64,000 nt of DNA from Bacillus alveayuensis (lineage in GTDB: Bacteria; Bacillota; Bacilli; Bacillales; Aeribacillaceae), in the NCBI GenBank assembly GCA_030812955.1, contig JAUSTR010000001.1:1-64000 (forward strand), given 5' to 3'. The position numbers were made by a program, and so were the translations under genes. The notes beneath the pieces are model-generated. The model was not told the DNA's origin. It made no database searches and worked only from the letters and a program-made list of their open reading frames with translations. The stretch's first letter is position 1, and every line of letters starts with the position of its first letter. Positions 1-9,408 of the stretch are shown here, in pieces.

Positions 1-260
1 CAGCAACAAGCTGCATGATTTCTGTTTTTAAAAATACAATTAAGAAATTCTGTAGGTTTTTGTATTTTTAAAAAGAGCAATTATGAAATTGGCTCAATAA
101 AATAAAATTTGAAAATAGTTGTATTGAAAAATACAAACAATAAACATATTACAACTCATTTTTAATGATGGCAATGATAAAATTTGTTATAAAAATGAGT
201 ATATTAAGAAAATTTTCCGTCAATTGTATGAAAGGAATATATTCATTACGAAAAAACAAG

Positions 261-298
261 AAAAAAGCGTTTACCGCTAATAGGGTAAACACTTTTTT
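261..298 (-). terminator. Intrinsic terminator of menA
   Basis: A 15-bp stem (arms at 261-275 and 284-298) with an 8-base loop lies just past the menA stop. Read on the minus strand, the single imperfect pair is a G-U wobble and the hairpin ends in a run of six U. The rest of positions 1-260 is very AT-rich and shows no gene or further element that I can support. Confidence 0.8.
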
Positions 299-306
299 AC
301 ATCATA

Positions 307-1248
307 TTATAGGGTAATAAATTGTATGATTAAACCAATCGAAAGTAAAAATCCAAACAGTGTATTCGTTTCGGCTGTAGCCTTCATTGCCGGCATCATT
401 TCAATTGGCTTCGTCTTTCCGATAAATTGTTTCACAGCAAATGTAGCTTTCGGAATACTTAATAACACAAGAAAACTCCACCAAGTTGTATATCCAAATA
501 AAATCATGAAGAGTACAAAGAGATAAGCTGTTATAAACATCCCTGCTAGTAGGGTAATTGCCTTTTGACGCCCGATTAAGATAGCTAATGTTTTACGTCC
601 ATTTTTTTTATCTCCATCTAAATCGCGAATGTTATTGGCAAGTAAAATAGCCGCAATCGTAATGGCGATTGGAATAGAATGTAAAACGGTTGTGAATGTA
701 ATCGTTCCAGTTTGAATAAAGAAAGAGATGAGAATAATGATCACGCCCATAAAAAATCCTGACATAAGTTCACCAAATGGTGTATAAGCAATAGGAATAG
801 GTCCGCCAGTATAAAAATACCCGGCTGCCATACAGATGAGTCCGACAACAGCGATCCACCAACTGGATAAAAGGCAAATGTATACTCCTAATATAATAGA
901 AATTCCAAAAAACGAAAATCCTAAATATAACACCGTTTTTGGCTTAATGCCATTTCGAACAATTGCCCCGCCTATACCCACTGATTCTTTTGTATCTAAT
1001 CCTCGTTTATAATCAAAATATTCGTTAAACATATTTGTTGCCGATTGAATTAATATGGATGCTAATAACATAGCTAAAAATAAGCCGATATGCAGTGAAT
1101 TTTCTAACAAAGCAAGCAACGTACCAATCATGACAGGTACAAATGCAGCTGTTAATGTGTGAGGCCGCAAAAGCATCCACCAAACTCTCCACCCATCATT
1201 CGGTTTTAAACTTGAAACATTTCGAGTTGTTTGTGATTCAGGATGCAT
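307..1248 (-). CDS. menA: 1,4-dihydroxy-2-naphthoate polyprenyltransferase MenA
   Basis: Membrane prenyltransferase of the UbiA family that attaches the polyprenyl tail to dihydroxynaphthoate, giving demethylmenaquinone. The protein (313 aa) has about eight hydrophobic segments and the two Asp-rich motifs expected to bind Mg-diphosphate: NEYFDYKRGLD near residue 78 and NNIRDLDGDKK near residue 205. An in-frame TTG lies 21 bases upstream, but I chose the ATG at 1248 because AAGGAGAG sits about 7 bases before it. The gene is divergent from menFDHBE, as in other Bacillus genomes. Confidence 0.95.
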   Translation of the reverse strand: MHPESQTTRNVSSLKPNDGWRVWWMLLRPHTLTAAFVPVMIGTLLALLENSLHIGLFLAMLLASILIQSATNMFNEYFDYKRGLDTKESVGIGGAIVRNGIKPKTVLYLGFSFFGISIILGVYICLLSSWWIAVVGLICMAAGYFYTGGPIPIAYTPFGELMSGFFMGVIIILISFFIQTGTITFTTVLHSIPIAITIAAILLANNIRDLDGDKKNGRKTLAILIGRQKAITLLAGMFITAYLFVLFMILFGYTTWWSFLVLLSIPKATFAVKQFIGKTKPIEMMPAMKATAETNTLFGFLLSIGLIIQFITL

Positions 1249-1455
1249 AATCGTTCTCTCCTTAATCAAAGGGAATAGAATATCAACCTTAAGTCTAGAT
1301 AATTGCTTTTAGTGTGTCAATGATTTTAAACGATTTAAAAGTATTGAAAGTTTATCCTATATTGTTTTACCATGCTCATTTCTTGTCCATTTTTGTATTT
1401 ATATCAATAGTTTTAGAAGGAAGGAAACGTATTCTTCCTATTGAATCCACTATCT

Positions 1456-1484
1456 TTTATTCTTTTCAGTGAAAGATATATAAT
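1456..1484 (+). promoter_or_regulatory. Candidate sigma-A promoter of menFDHBE
   Basis: A perfect TATAAT at 1479-1484 has a weak -35 (TTTATT, 1456-1461) 17 bases upstream. The 347-base gap between menA and menF (1249-1595) must hold promoters for both directions. I see no other clear element in it. Confidence 0.4.
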
Positions 1485-1595
1485 AAGGATAAAAGAAGTA
1501 CAAAAATCAATGGAACATTTTTCATCATCATTGACATTCGATTAGGACAGGTGTATCTTAAAAAAAGTTATTTTTCGGTTTTAGGGGGGTCTTTG

Positions 1596-3011
1596 GTGAT
1601 TACACTTCATAAAGAAGAAACGTTGAAAAATGAAATTTTACACGTGTTAAATGAAGCTAAAAAAAAGAAGCATCCGATTATTTTTAGTTATGTAACGAAA
1701 GTTGCGCAAACGGATCCCCTACAAATATTTTCAATATTTGCGTCATTACATAAAGGAAAGCGTTTTTTTTGGTCAACACCAGAACAGAATTTTATTTTAT
1801 GTGGTGTTGGGACTGAAATGACGTTAACAAACGATCAAGATTCCGTTCATCGTTTTTATACGATTGAAGCGATTTGGAATGAATGGAAGCATTACACTCA
1901 TGTTTTTGGTCAAAAAGATTATGGTTCAGGACCAATGTTATTTGGTGGATTTTCATTTGATCCGAAAAAAGAGAACAAATCGTCGAAATGGAGTGAATTT
2001 TCGTCGGCGCGTTTTCATTTACCTTGTCTAATGGTGACCAAGCATGATGAAGAAATGTATTTAACGATCAATAAAATTGTTCACCGTGATGATAAGCTGG
2101 AGGAGCTTTTTCAGCATTTTGAATCATATCAAAATATGTTCAAAAGGAATTATATTCCATATAAAGAAAAAAACCCTTCACAACAGGATAAAAAGATTTA
2201 TTACCAAGAAAAATGGCTGCAGACGGTACAAAAAGCAACAGAACTAATTAAAGCTAATCGGTTTGAAAAGGTTGTGCTAGCAAGGGAAGTGTTATTATCC
2301 TTTGATCAGCCGATTCCAATTAATTTAGTGCTAAACAAACTAAAAAAAACATTATCAACTAGCTATTTGTTTGCATTTGAAGTGGGTAAAAAGTGCTTTG
2401 TTGGCGCAACTCCTGAAAGGTTAGTGAAAAAAAAAGGCATACAAGTGTTTTCAACATGTTTAGCAGGATCTATAAAACGAGGAAAAAATAAAATAGAAGA
2501 TGATCTCTTAGGGGAACAGCTTTTACATGATCCAAAAAACTTACTTGAACATGAAATCGTTGTTCGAATGATAAAAAATGCGTTTGAAAAGTGTTGTGAT
2601 GAAGTGGAAACAAAGGATTCTCCGACGTTATTAAAAACACAAAATATCCAGCATTTATACACACCGATTAAAGGAAAAATTAAGAACGGATTCTCACTAA
2701 TGGATGTAGTGGAAAAGCTTCATCCGACACCTGCTCTCGGTGGTTATCCGAAAAAAGAAGCTCTCCAATTTATACGCGATGAAGAACCGATGGAGAGAGG
2801 ATGGTATGCTGCACCAATTGGTTGGATTGATTTAGAGGACAATGGAGAATTTGTTGTCGCCATTCGTTCAACTCTCATCGATCATCGCCAGGCTTATTTG
2901 TTTGCGGGCTGTGGAATTGTTCAAGATTCGATTCCTGAGGAAGAATGGAAGGAAACAGAAATTAAACTAGGACCGATGCTATATGCCTTAGGGGGAACAA
3001 AGGATGAATAA
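1596..3011 (+). CDS. menF: Isochorismate synthase MenF
   Basis: Converts chorismate to isochorismate, the first committed step of menaquinone synthesis. The protein is 471 aa, the usual Bacillus length. Its C-terminal half has the chorismate-binding features: KVVLAREV, FVGATPERLV, the cluster CLAGSIKRG, then HPTPALGGYPK and AAPIGWID. The frame is open 45 bases upstream, but the GTG at 1596 follows AGGGGGGT by 5-6 bases and gives the family length. The last 8 bases overlap menD, so the two are probably translationally coupled. Confidence 0.95.
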   Translation: MITLHKEETLKNEILHVLNEAKKKKHPIIFSYVTKVAQTDPLQIFSIFASLHKGKRFFWSTPEQNFILCGVGTEMTLTNDQDSVHRFYTIEAIWNEWKHYTHVFGQKDYGSGPMLFGGFSFDPKKENKSSKWSEFSSARFHLPCLMVTKHDEEMYLTINKIVHRDDKLEELFQHFESYQNMFKRNYIPYKEKNPSQQDKKIYYQEKWLQTVQKATELIKANRFEKVVLAREVLLSFDQPIPINLVLNKLKKTLSTSYLFAFEVGKKCFVGATPERLVKKKGIQVFSTCLAGSIKRGKNKIEDDLLGEQLLHDPKNLLEHEIVVRMIKNAFEKCCDEVETKDSPTLLKTQNIQHLYTPIKGKIKNGFSLMDVVEKLHPTPALGGYPKKEALQFIRDEEPMERGWYAAPIGWIDLEDNGEFVVAIRSTLIDHRQAYLFAGCGIVQDSIPEEEWKETEIKLGPMLYALGGTKDE

Positions 3012-4743
3012 TCAAGATTTGACCAACTATGTCGTAACATTTGTCCAACAATTAATTGATTTAGGGGTAGTTCAAACGGTGATCAGCCCTGGTTCTCGTT
3101 CAACACCGCTTGCTTTAGTCATGTCCGAACATCCAGATATGAAAGTGTATCTAAATATTGACGAGCGTTCAGCAGGCTTTTTTGCTCTTGGTTTAGCCAA
3201 GAAGCAAAAAAAGCCTGTTGCCTTGCTATGCACATCTGGAACAGCAACTGCTAATTATTACCCCGCCATTGTAGAAGCTTATTATTCGAGAATTCCGCTG
3301 ATCGTTATAACGGCTGACCGTCCTCATGAGTTGCGTGATGTCGGAGCCCCTCAAGCGATCAATCAAATTAACATGTATGGGAAATATGTCAAATGGTTTG
3401 TAGATGCCTCCCTGCCTGAAAGTCAGCCGGGTATCATTCAATATGTAAAAAATATCGTTTCTCATGCTGTATTTGAATCACGGAAGCATCCTAATGGTCC
3501 TGTTCACATGAACATGCCATTTCGTGAGCCGCTTGTTCCTGATTTATCCACTGTTGTCGAAAAAGCTAAACAAAAAAGAAACGTGATGGAGATCACGAGT
3601 CAGACAACAATTGATCAAGAAGCTATACAAAGAATTGCCGACCGATTACAGACTGTAAAAAAAGGACTTATCGTATGTGGAGAGCTGTATCATGAAGCCT
3701 TTTCAAAAAGCGTCATTCAATTAGCTGAAAAGCTTCAATATCCTATTTTAGCCGATCCATTATCACAGCTTCGTTTCGGTGAACACTCCAAAGAACATGT
3801 TATAGAAGGTTATGACACGATTTTGAAAGACCGTGACCTTTATCCATCTTTGCAACCAGATGTGATTCTCCGTTTTGGAGCAATGCCTGTTTCCAAATCG
3901 TTGTTTTTGTTTTTAAAGGAACAACCACACACCGAACAAATTATTGTCGATCACGGTGGGGGCTGGCGGGATCCAACGTTAATAGCAGAACAGCATCTTT
4001 TTTGTGATGAACAATATTTTTGTGATGAACTAGTTAAAAGATTGGAAAAGAATGAAGACGATGCTTGGTATTTACGTTGGAAAAAAGCAAATGATTTAAC
4101 ACGGACTTTAATATTAGATGGTGTGGTTGATGAAAGCGATTCTTTGTTTGAAGGAAAGCTCTACATCGATTTATTAAAATGGCTTCCAGAAGAATGTAAT
4201 CTTGTTGTTGGCAATAGCATGCCGATTCGAGATATTGATACTTTCTTCTATTCAAGCGAGAAAAAAATCCATATTTATGCAAACAGAGGAGCAAATGGGA
4301 TTGACGGAGTCGTTTCAACCGCAATGGGGATAGGGGCTGCAAGCTCCTTCCCTACCTATTTAGTGATTGGAGACTTATCATTTTTCCATGATTTAAATGG
4401 ATTATTAGCTGGAAAATTACATCAATTAAATATAACGATTTTATTAGTAAATAACAATGGTGGCGGAATTTTTTCCTTTTTACCTCAAGCTGATGAGAAA
4501 AAGCATTTTGAAGCACTTTTCGGAACGCCTACTGACCTTGATTTTCGTCATGCTGCAGCTTTTTATGGTGCAAACTATGTGAAAGTATCGTCATGGGATG
4601 AGCTTGCATGTGAGTTGAAACGAACGAATCAAAATGGAGTTAATATTATCGAAATCCCAACTGAGCGATATACTCGCGTCAAATCCCATCGAAAAATCAT
4701 GCAATTTGTTTCCAGGGAAATAAGGAAAGAGTTGGGAATATGA
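3004..4743 (+). CDS. menD: SEPHCHC synthase MenD (ThDP enzyme)
   Basis: Thiamine-diphosphate enzyme that joins 2-oxoglutarate to isochorismate, giving 2-succinyl-5-enolpyruvyl-6-hydroxy-3-cyclohexene-1-carboxylate. The 579-aa protein has the N-terminal pyrimidine-binding domain with the conserved Glu (NIDERSAGF, near residue 54) and SPGSRSTPL. The C-terminal diphosphate-binding domain has GDLSFFHDLNGLL followed by NNNGGGIFSFLP. The gene overlaps menF upstream and menH by an ATGA junction downstream. Confidence 0.96.
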   Translation: MNNQDLTNYVVTFVQQLIDLGVVQTVISPGSRSTPLALVMSEHPDMKVYLNIDERSAGFFALGLAKKQKKPVALLCTSGTATANYYPAIVEAYYSRIPLIVITADRPHELRDVGAPQAINQINMYGKYVKWFVDASLPESQPGIIQYVKNIVSHAVFESRKHPNGPVHMNMPFREPLVPDLSTVVEKAKQKRNVMEITSQTTIDQEAIQRIADRLQTVKKGLIVCGELYHEAFSKSVIQLAEKLQYPILADPLSQLRFGEHSKEHVIEGYDTILKDRDLYPSLQPDVILRFGAMPVSKSLFLFLKEQPHTEQIIVDHGGGWRDPTLIAEQHLFCDEQYFCDELVKRLEKNEDDAWYLRWKKANDLTRTLILDGVVDESDSLFEGKLYIDLLKWLPEECNLVVGNSMPIRDIDTFFYSSEKKIHIYANRGANGIDGVVSTAMGIGAASSFPTYLVIGDLSFFHDLNGLLAGKLHQLNITILLVNNNGGGIFSFLPQADEKKHFEALFGTPTDLDFRHAAAFYGANYVKVSSWDELACELKRTNQNGVNIIEIPTERYTRVKSHRKIMQFVSREIRKELGI

Positions 4744-5600
4744 AAATTTGTGTTCGAGATGTTTTTTATCATGTTGAAATATATGGAAAAGGAGAACCGA
4801 TTGTTTTTTTACATGGTTTTACAGGTGATGTGACAACATGGTATGTATGTAAAAAATTTTTTCCTAATCATCAATTAATTTTCGTTGATCTCATCGGTCA
4901 TGGAAAAACGGAGTCTCCACTAGATATGAATCGATATCGTATGGATGAAGTCGTTCAAGATTTAAGAGAAATGATGGGCAAATTACAAATAGAACAGACT
5001 CATCTCGTCGGTTATTCAATGGGAGGAAGGGTTGCCTTATCATTTGCCATTACATACCCACAGTGTATCAAAACGTTAATTCTAGAAAGCAGTTCTCCAG
5101 GTTTAAAAACAGAAGCAGAGAGAGAAGAAAGAAAAAAGGCTGATGAAAAATTGGCCAACTATATACTGGAAAATGGAATGGAAACGTTCGTGAATTATTG
5201 GGAAAACATTCCTCTTTTCCAATCACAAAAAATATTACCTTCCAAAATCAAAGAAAAAATCAGAAAACAAAGGCTGCAAAATAATCCGATCGGGCTCGCT
5301 AATAGTTTAATAGGGATGGGAACGGGCGTTCAGCCTTCTTGGTGGGGAGCGCCATTACAAAGGATTTCTGCCCCTATGCTTCTCATATGTGGAGAATTAG
5401 ACAAAAAATTTTGCCAAATTGCAAAGGAAATGGAACGATTTATACCAATTGCGAGAACACATATTGTTCCAAGTGCTGGTCATGCAATTCATGTGGAACA
5501 ACCAAGAATTTTTGGTAAAATAGTAAGTGAGTTTCTACAAAGTTTTGGAGCAAATGAAGATAGAAAGCGTATTCAGAAGGAGGATGAAAATGGCCATTGA
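4740..5600 (+). CDS. menH: SHCHC synthase MenH (alpha/beta hydrolase)
   Basis: Removes pyruvate from SEPHCHC to give 2-succinyl-6-hydroxy-2,4-cyclohexadiene-1-carboxylate. The 286-aa alpha/beta-hydrolase has [12 protein letters not shown] near the oxyanion site, the nucleophile elbow GYSMGG (Ser near 100), CGELD and [11 protein letters not shown], which complete a Ser-Asp-His triad. It starts at the ATGA overlap with menD, and its last 11 bases overlap menB. The C-terminus is a little longer and more charged than usual because the frame runs into menB. Confidence 0.93.
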   Translation: MKICVRDVFYHVEIYGKGEPIVFLHGFTGDVTTWYVCKKFFPNHQLIFVDLIGHGKTESPLDMNRYRMDEVVQDLREMMGKLQIEQTHLVGYSMGGRVALSFAITYPQCIKTLILESSSPGLKTEAEREERKKADEKLANYILENGMETFVNYWENIPLFQSQKILPSKIKEKIRKQRLQNNPIGLANSLIGMGTGVQPSWWGAPLQRISAPMLLICGELDKKFCQIAKEMERFIPIARTHIVPSAGHAIHVEQPRIFGKIVSEFLQSFGANEDRKRIQKEDENGH

Positions 5601-6408
5601 ATGGGTGAAAGAAAGAGACTATGATGAGATTATTTATGAAACGTATAACGGTATTGCCAAAATTACAATGAATCGCCCTGAAGTACATAATGCTTTTACA
5701 CCAAAAACAGTTGCAGAAATGATTGATGCCTTTGCTTATGCACGTGATGATGAAAAAATTGGTGTGATTATTTTAACTGGTGCTGGTGATAAAGCGTTTT
5801 GCTCTGGCGGTGACCAGAAAGTACGAGGTCATGGCGGCTATGTAGGCGAAGATCAAATCCCGCGTTTGAATGTACTAGATTTACAACGTTTAATCCGAGT
5901 GATACCGAAGCCTGTTATTGCAATGGTAAACGGCTATGCCATTGGCGGTGGACATGTTCTTCACGTCGTCTGCGACTTAACGATCGCTTCTGAGAATGCA
6001 ATCTTCGGGCAAACTGGTCCGAAAGTAGGCAGCTTTGATGCTGGGTATGGCGCTGGTTATTTAGCCCGTATTATCGGACATAAAAAAGCACGGGAAATTT
6101 GGTATTTATGCCGTCAATATACAGCTCAAGAAGCACTAGAAATGGGTCTTGTCAATAAGGTTGTTCCTTTAGAACAGCTTGAAGAAGAAACGGTTAAATG
6201 GTGTGAGGAAATCCTTGAAAAAAGTCCAACAGCTATTCGTTTTTTAAAAGCAGCCTTTAATGCAGATACTGACGGGCTAGCAGGATTACAGCAGCTTGCA
6301 GGGGACGCTACACTTCTATACTATACAACAGATGAAGCGAAAGAAGGTCGCGATGCATTTAAAGAAAAGCGGAAACCTGATTTCAAACAATTTCCACGTT
6401 TCCCTTAA
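5590..6408 (+). CDS. menB: 1,4-dihydroxy-2-naphthoyl-CoA synthase MenB
   Basis: Crotonase-fold enzyme that closes the ring of o-succinylbenzoyl-CoA to dihydroxynaphthoyl-CoA. The protein (272 aa) has NRPEVHNAF, the oxyanion-hole segment [22 protein letters not shown] and [12 protein letters not shown], all typical of MenB. The frame is open 63 bases further upstream. I chose the ATG at 5590 because AGAAGGAGG (5575-5583) precedes it and the length matches the family. Confidence 0.96.
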   Translation: MAIEWVKERDYDEIIYETYNGIAKITMNRPEVHNAFTPKTVAEMIDAFAYARDDEKIGVIILTGAGDKAFCSGGDQKVRGHGGYVGEDQIPRLNVLDLQRLIRVIPKPVIAMVNGYAIGGGHVLHVVCDLTIASENAIFGQTGPKVGSFDAGYGAGYLARIIGHKKAREIWYLCRQYTAQEALEMGLVNKVVPLEQLEEETVKWCEEILEKSPTAIRFLKAAFNADTDGLAGLQQLAGDATLLYYTTDEAKEGRDAFKEKRKPDFKQFPRFP

Positions 6409-6417
6409 TTTTTTGAG

Positions 6418-6447
6418 CAGCTTGATGTTTTTTCATCGAGCTGTTTT
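6418..6447 (+). terminator. Weak terminator or attenuator between menB and menE
   Basis: A 10-bp stem (6418-6427 with 6434-6443, one U-G wobble) has a six-T loop and is followed by TTTT. It falls in the 72-base gap between menB and menE, so it may lower menE expression rather than end the operon. Confidence 0.6.
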
Positions 6448-6480
6448 CATTATGTATCCAATTTTTGAGGTGGAAAACTA

Positions 6481-7944
6481 ATGATCAATCCAACAATGAT
6501 GCCAAACTGGTTAAAACAACGTGCTTTTCTAACTCCTGATCGCATTGCTATTACATATGGGAATGAACAAATCACATTCTCAAAATTAGACGAAATGGTT
6601 ATGAGACGTGCAAGACAGCTTGCAGCAATTGGAGTTCGACAAAATGATTATGTCGGTTTATTGATGCGAAACAGCTTGGAGATGGTTTTAAATATTCATG
6701 CTTTACTTTACCTTGGTGCCATTATTGTGTTTTTTAATACGAGATTAACCGAAAAAGAGTTGATTTGGCAAATTCATGATTCAAAAGTGAAATGGACGAT
6801 TTGTGATGATGAATTACAAGGATTCATAAAAGGTCAGACTAAAACCATCAATACAACAGAACTTTGCAGCATGAAGGAATCAGAAACGGAAATCGTCACA
6901 ACTTTTTCGTTACAACATGTTGCAACGGTTATGTATACATCGGGAACTACAGGAAAACCTAAAGGGGTTCAACAAACGTACGGGAACCATTGGTGGAGCG
7001 CAGTTGGCTCAATGTTAAATCTAGGATTGCGCGAAAATGATAGTTGGCTTCTCGCTGTACCGTTGTTCCATATTAGCGGACTTTCCATTTTATTTAGAAG
7101 TGTCATTTATGGGATAAGAGTGATTTTACACCGTTCCTTTAATGCCAACAGGATGAACGAAGCTATAAAAAAACAAAATGCTACGATTGCTTCTGTTGTC
7201 AGTACTATGCTACAGCAGATGATCGAAGAGCTAGGAGAAGAGCGCTATCCTTGTACATTCCGTTGTATGTTATTAGGCGGTGGTCCTGCTCCAAAGCCGC
7301 TATTGGAAGCTTGTCAGGCAAAAGAAATCCCGGTCTTCCAAACATATGGCATGACGGAAACGGCCTCCCAAGTGGTCACCCTTGCTCCCGAGTATTGCTT
7401 TTCAAAACTAGGTTCTGCTGGAAAACCACTCTTCCCGGTAGAAATCAAAATTGTTCAAAACGAAAAAACGTGCCGTCCATATGAAGAGGGAGAAATTGTG
7501 ATTAAAGGTCCGAATGTGACGATCGGCTATTTAAATCGATCGGATTCAACGAGCAAATCCATTCGTAATGGCTGGTTTTATACAGGGGATATAGGCTACC
7601 TTGACGGAGATGGGTTTTTGTATGTGCTCGACCGCCGTTCCGATTTAATCGTTTCAGGCGGTGAAAATATTTATCCTGCAGAAGTGGAAGCCGTACTTCT
7701 TTCCCATCCCAATATTCTTGATGCTGGTGTCATCGGAAAAAAGGATGAAAAATGGGGACAAGTCCCATTTGCGTTTATCGTCTGTAGTCAAAATATTTCT
7801 GAACGGGAACTAGTGGCATTTTGTGAGGAGCGTCTTGCAAAATATAAAGTCCCAAAAGGGTTTAAAATGGTAAAAGAGCTCCCGAGAAATGCTTCGAAAA
7901 AGCTATTAAGAAGAAAATTAAAAGAGAAGTTGGATGAAAAATAA
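6481..7944 (+). CDS. menE: o-succinylbenzoate-CoA ligase MenE
   Basis: Adenylate-forming enzyme that activates o-succinylbenzoate with ATP and CoA. The 487-aa protein has the P-loop-like YTSGTTGKPKGV near residue 157, the motif QTYGMTETASQ, GWFYTGDIGYLD and the C-terminal hinge region LDRRSDLIVSGGENIYPAEVE. A lysine near the C-terminus, in NASKKLLRRKL, is the expected catalytic Lys. GAGGTGG precedes the ATG by 7 bases. It is the last men gene and is separated from menB by a hairpin. Confidence 0.95.
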   Translation: MINPTMMPNWLKQRAFLTPDRIAITYGNEQITFSKLDEMVMRRARQLAAIGVRQNDYVGLLMRNSLEMVLNIHALLYLGAIIVFFNTRLTEKELIWQIHDSKVKWTICDDELQGFIKGQTKTINTTELCSMKESETEIVTTFSLQHVATVMYTSGTTGKPKGVQQTYGNHWWSAVGSMLNLGLRENDSWLLAVPLFHISGLSILFRSVIYGIRVILHRSFNANRMNEAIKKQNATIASVVSTMLQQMIEELGEERYPCTFRCMLLGGGPAPKPLLEACQAKEIPVFQTYGMTETASQVVTLAPEYCFSKLGSAGKPLFPVEIKIVQNEKTCRPYEEGEIVIKGPNVTIGYLNRSDSTSKSIRNGWFYTGDIGYLDGDGFLYVLDRRSDLIVSGGENIYPAEVEAVLLSHPNILDAGVIGKKDEKWGQVPFAFIVCSQNISERELVAFCEERLAKYKVPKGFKMVKELPRNASKKLLRRKLKEKLDEK

Positions 7945-8074
7945 GAATGATATGCCGACGACTTCAAAAGTTAGGGCAGTTAAAAAAATAAATCAAATTT
8001 TTAATGCTTTAAAAATTAAATTTTCAAAAAGAAAAGAACGTGAAAAATCGAAAAATGCCTATGAAAAAAATTAA
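7934..8074 (+). CDS. Possible small basic peptide, 46 aa
   Basis: A short frame begins 11 bases before the menE stop (ATG at 7934) and runs to TAA at 8072-8074. It encodes a Lys-rich peptide (KNKNDMP... ending KSKNAYEKN) with no family that I recognise. A weak AGAGAAG precedes the start and the AT-rich context makes chance frames common, so this is a tentative call. Nothing else coding is seen in 8075-8469. Confidence 0.2.
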   Translation: MKNKNDMPTTSKVRAVKKINQIFNALKIKFSKRKEREKSKNAYEKN

Positions 8075-8196
8075 ATTTCAACGACATTTTTAATAATAAA
8101 ACGAAAAACATGGAATTTGTATGGGCGGAATAAATTCGGTATGTTAAATGTGAAAGGCAGAAAGGGGCAAGCAATACTTTCCCTTCCAGCGTTTTG

Positions 8197-8223
8197 ACCA
8201 GCATAATCGCTGGTTTTTTTTAT
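8197..8223 (+). terminator. Intrinsic terminator downstream of menE
   Basis: Stem ACCAGC (8197-8202) with GCTGGT (8209-8214), a 6-base loop and a run of about ten T. It ends the men operon some 250 bases after menE. Confidence 0.75.
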
Positions 8224-8309
8224 TTAAAGATGATGTTGATCATAACTAATGTTGGTAGCAATGTTTTGAGGAAAACATATGATAAATTACTCATGTCGAT
8301 TTTTTGTAG

Positions 8310-8339
8310 TTGACAAATAAGTTTGTTTAAGGTTATTTT
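8310..8339 (+). promoter_or_regulatory. Candidate sigma-A promoter of mntABCD
   Basis: A consensus TTGACA (8310-8315) is followed after 18 bases by TATTTT (8334-8339), a weak -10. It lies about 90 bases before the probable MntR site and 130 bases before mntA. Confidence 0.35.
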
Positions 8340-8422
8340 TTTGTATGTACACAACTTTTTGTCGTTAATTTATATTTTGAAAATTTTTTAGAACATGGCT
8401 GAATATATTTTTTTACCATTAA

Positions 8423-8439
8423 AGTTTACTTAGGTCAAA
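8423..8439 (+). promoter_or_regulatory. Probable MntR operator
   Basis: AGTTTACTTAGGTCAAA. Its reverse complement differs at about 3 of 17 positions from the B. subtilis mnt operator as I remember it (TTTGCCTTAAGGAAACT). It sits 30 bases before the mntA start, where bound Mn-MntR would block transcription. Confidence 0.6.
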
Positions 8440-8469
8440 AAATGTGGAGAAGGAAAAAGGAGGAGTTTT

Positions 8470-9396
8470 ATGAAAAACTGGTTATTCGCGATCGTGATCG
8501 GTATTTTCTTTTTAATGTTGACAGCATGTGGGAAAGATCCATCAACAAGTGAAGGTAAAGATAAAATTTATGTGACAACGACGATTGCTCAAATAGAAGA
8601 TATCGTAAAAAATGTTGGAACAGACTATGTTCAAACGGAATCGTTAATGGGCCCTGGAGTTGACCCGCATCTTTATAAAGCCTCCCAAGGTGATATTAAA
8701 AAGTTGCAAAAAGCAGATATTATTTTTTACAATGGCTTACATCTTGAAGGGAAGATGGGGGAAGTATTAGAAAAAATGTCTGAACAGCGTCCGACGGTAG
8801 CTGTAACAAGGGACATCCCGGAGGAAAAGCTCATTACAGACCCTCAAAATCCAAATGCCCATGACCCACATGTATGGTTTGATATTGAACTTTGGAAATA
8901 CGCAGTGGATACTGTTGCAAATGAGTTGTCTTCTCTTGATCCAAAGCATGAAAAAGAGTTTAAACAAAATGCAGAAGAATATAAACAGCAATTAGATAAG
9001 CTTTATGAAGAATCACGAAAAAAAATAGAAGAAATTGATGAAAATAGTCGGGTATTAGTAACCGCTCATGATGCATTTGCCTATTTCGGCCGTTCTTTTG
9101 GCTTTGAAGTAGAAGGATTACAAGGACTTAGTACAGATTCTGAATACGGATTAAAGGATGTACAAAGCTTAATTGACTTATTGGTTGAGCGAAATATAAA
9201 AGCAGTCTTTATCGAAAGCAGTATTTCAGAAAAATCCATTAATGCTGTTGTTGAAGGGGCAAAAGAAAGAGGTCATGAGGTTGAAATTGGTGGAGAATTG
9301 TTCTCTGATGCGATGGGAGAAGAAGGAACGAAGGAAGGAACGTATATCGGAATGTTTGAGCACAATATGGAAACCATTGTCTCAGCATTAAAATAG
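8470..9396 (+). CDS. mntA: Manganese ABC transporter substrate-binding lipoprotein
   Basis: Extracytoplasmic metal receptor of the ZnuA/TroA cluster. The 308-aa protein opens with a lipoprotein signal (LMLTACG, Cys near residue 20). It carries metal ligands in GVDPHLYKAS, DPHVWFDIE and TAHDAFAYFGRSFG. It lacks the His-rich loop found in zinc receptors such as the one at 13079-14053, which fits manganese. AAAGGAGGAG precedes the ATG. It is first in a four-gene operon with the B. subtilis mntABCD layout. Confidence 0.9.
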   Translation: MKNWLFAIVIGIFFLMLTACGKDPSTSEGKDKIYVTTTIAQIEDIVKNVGTDYVQTESLMGPGVDPHLYKASQGDIKKLQKADIIFYNGLHLEGKMGEVLEKMSEQRPTVAVTRDIPEEKLITDPQNPNAHDPHVWFDIELWKYAVDTVANELSSLDPKHEKEFKQNAEEYKQQLDKLYEESRKKIEEIDENSRVLVTAHDAFAYFGRSFGFEVEGLQGLSTDSEYGLKDVQSLIDLLVERNIKAVFIESSISEKSINAVVEGAKERGHEVEIGGELFSDAMGEEGTKEGTYIGMFEHNMETIVSALK

Positions 9397-9408
9397 GAGG
9401 TAATGAAA

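Noticed and set aside
8016..8204. Minus-strand frame of 62 codons
   Set aside because: No ribosome site and low-complexity composition; it overlaps the men terminator.
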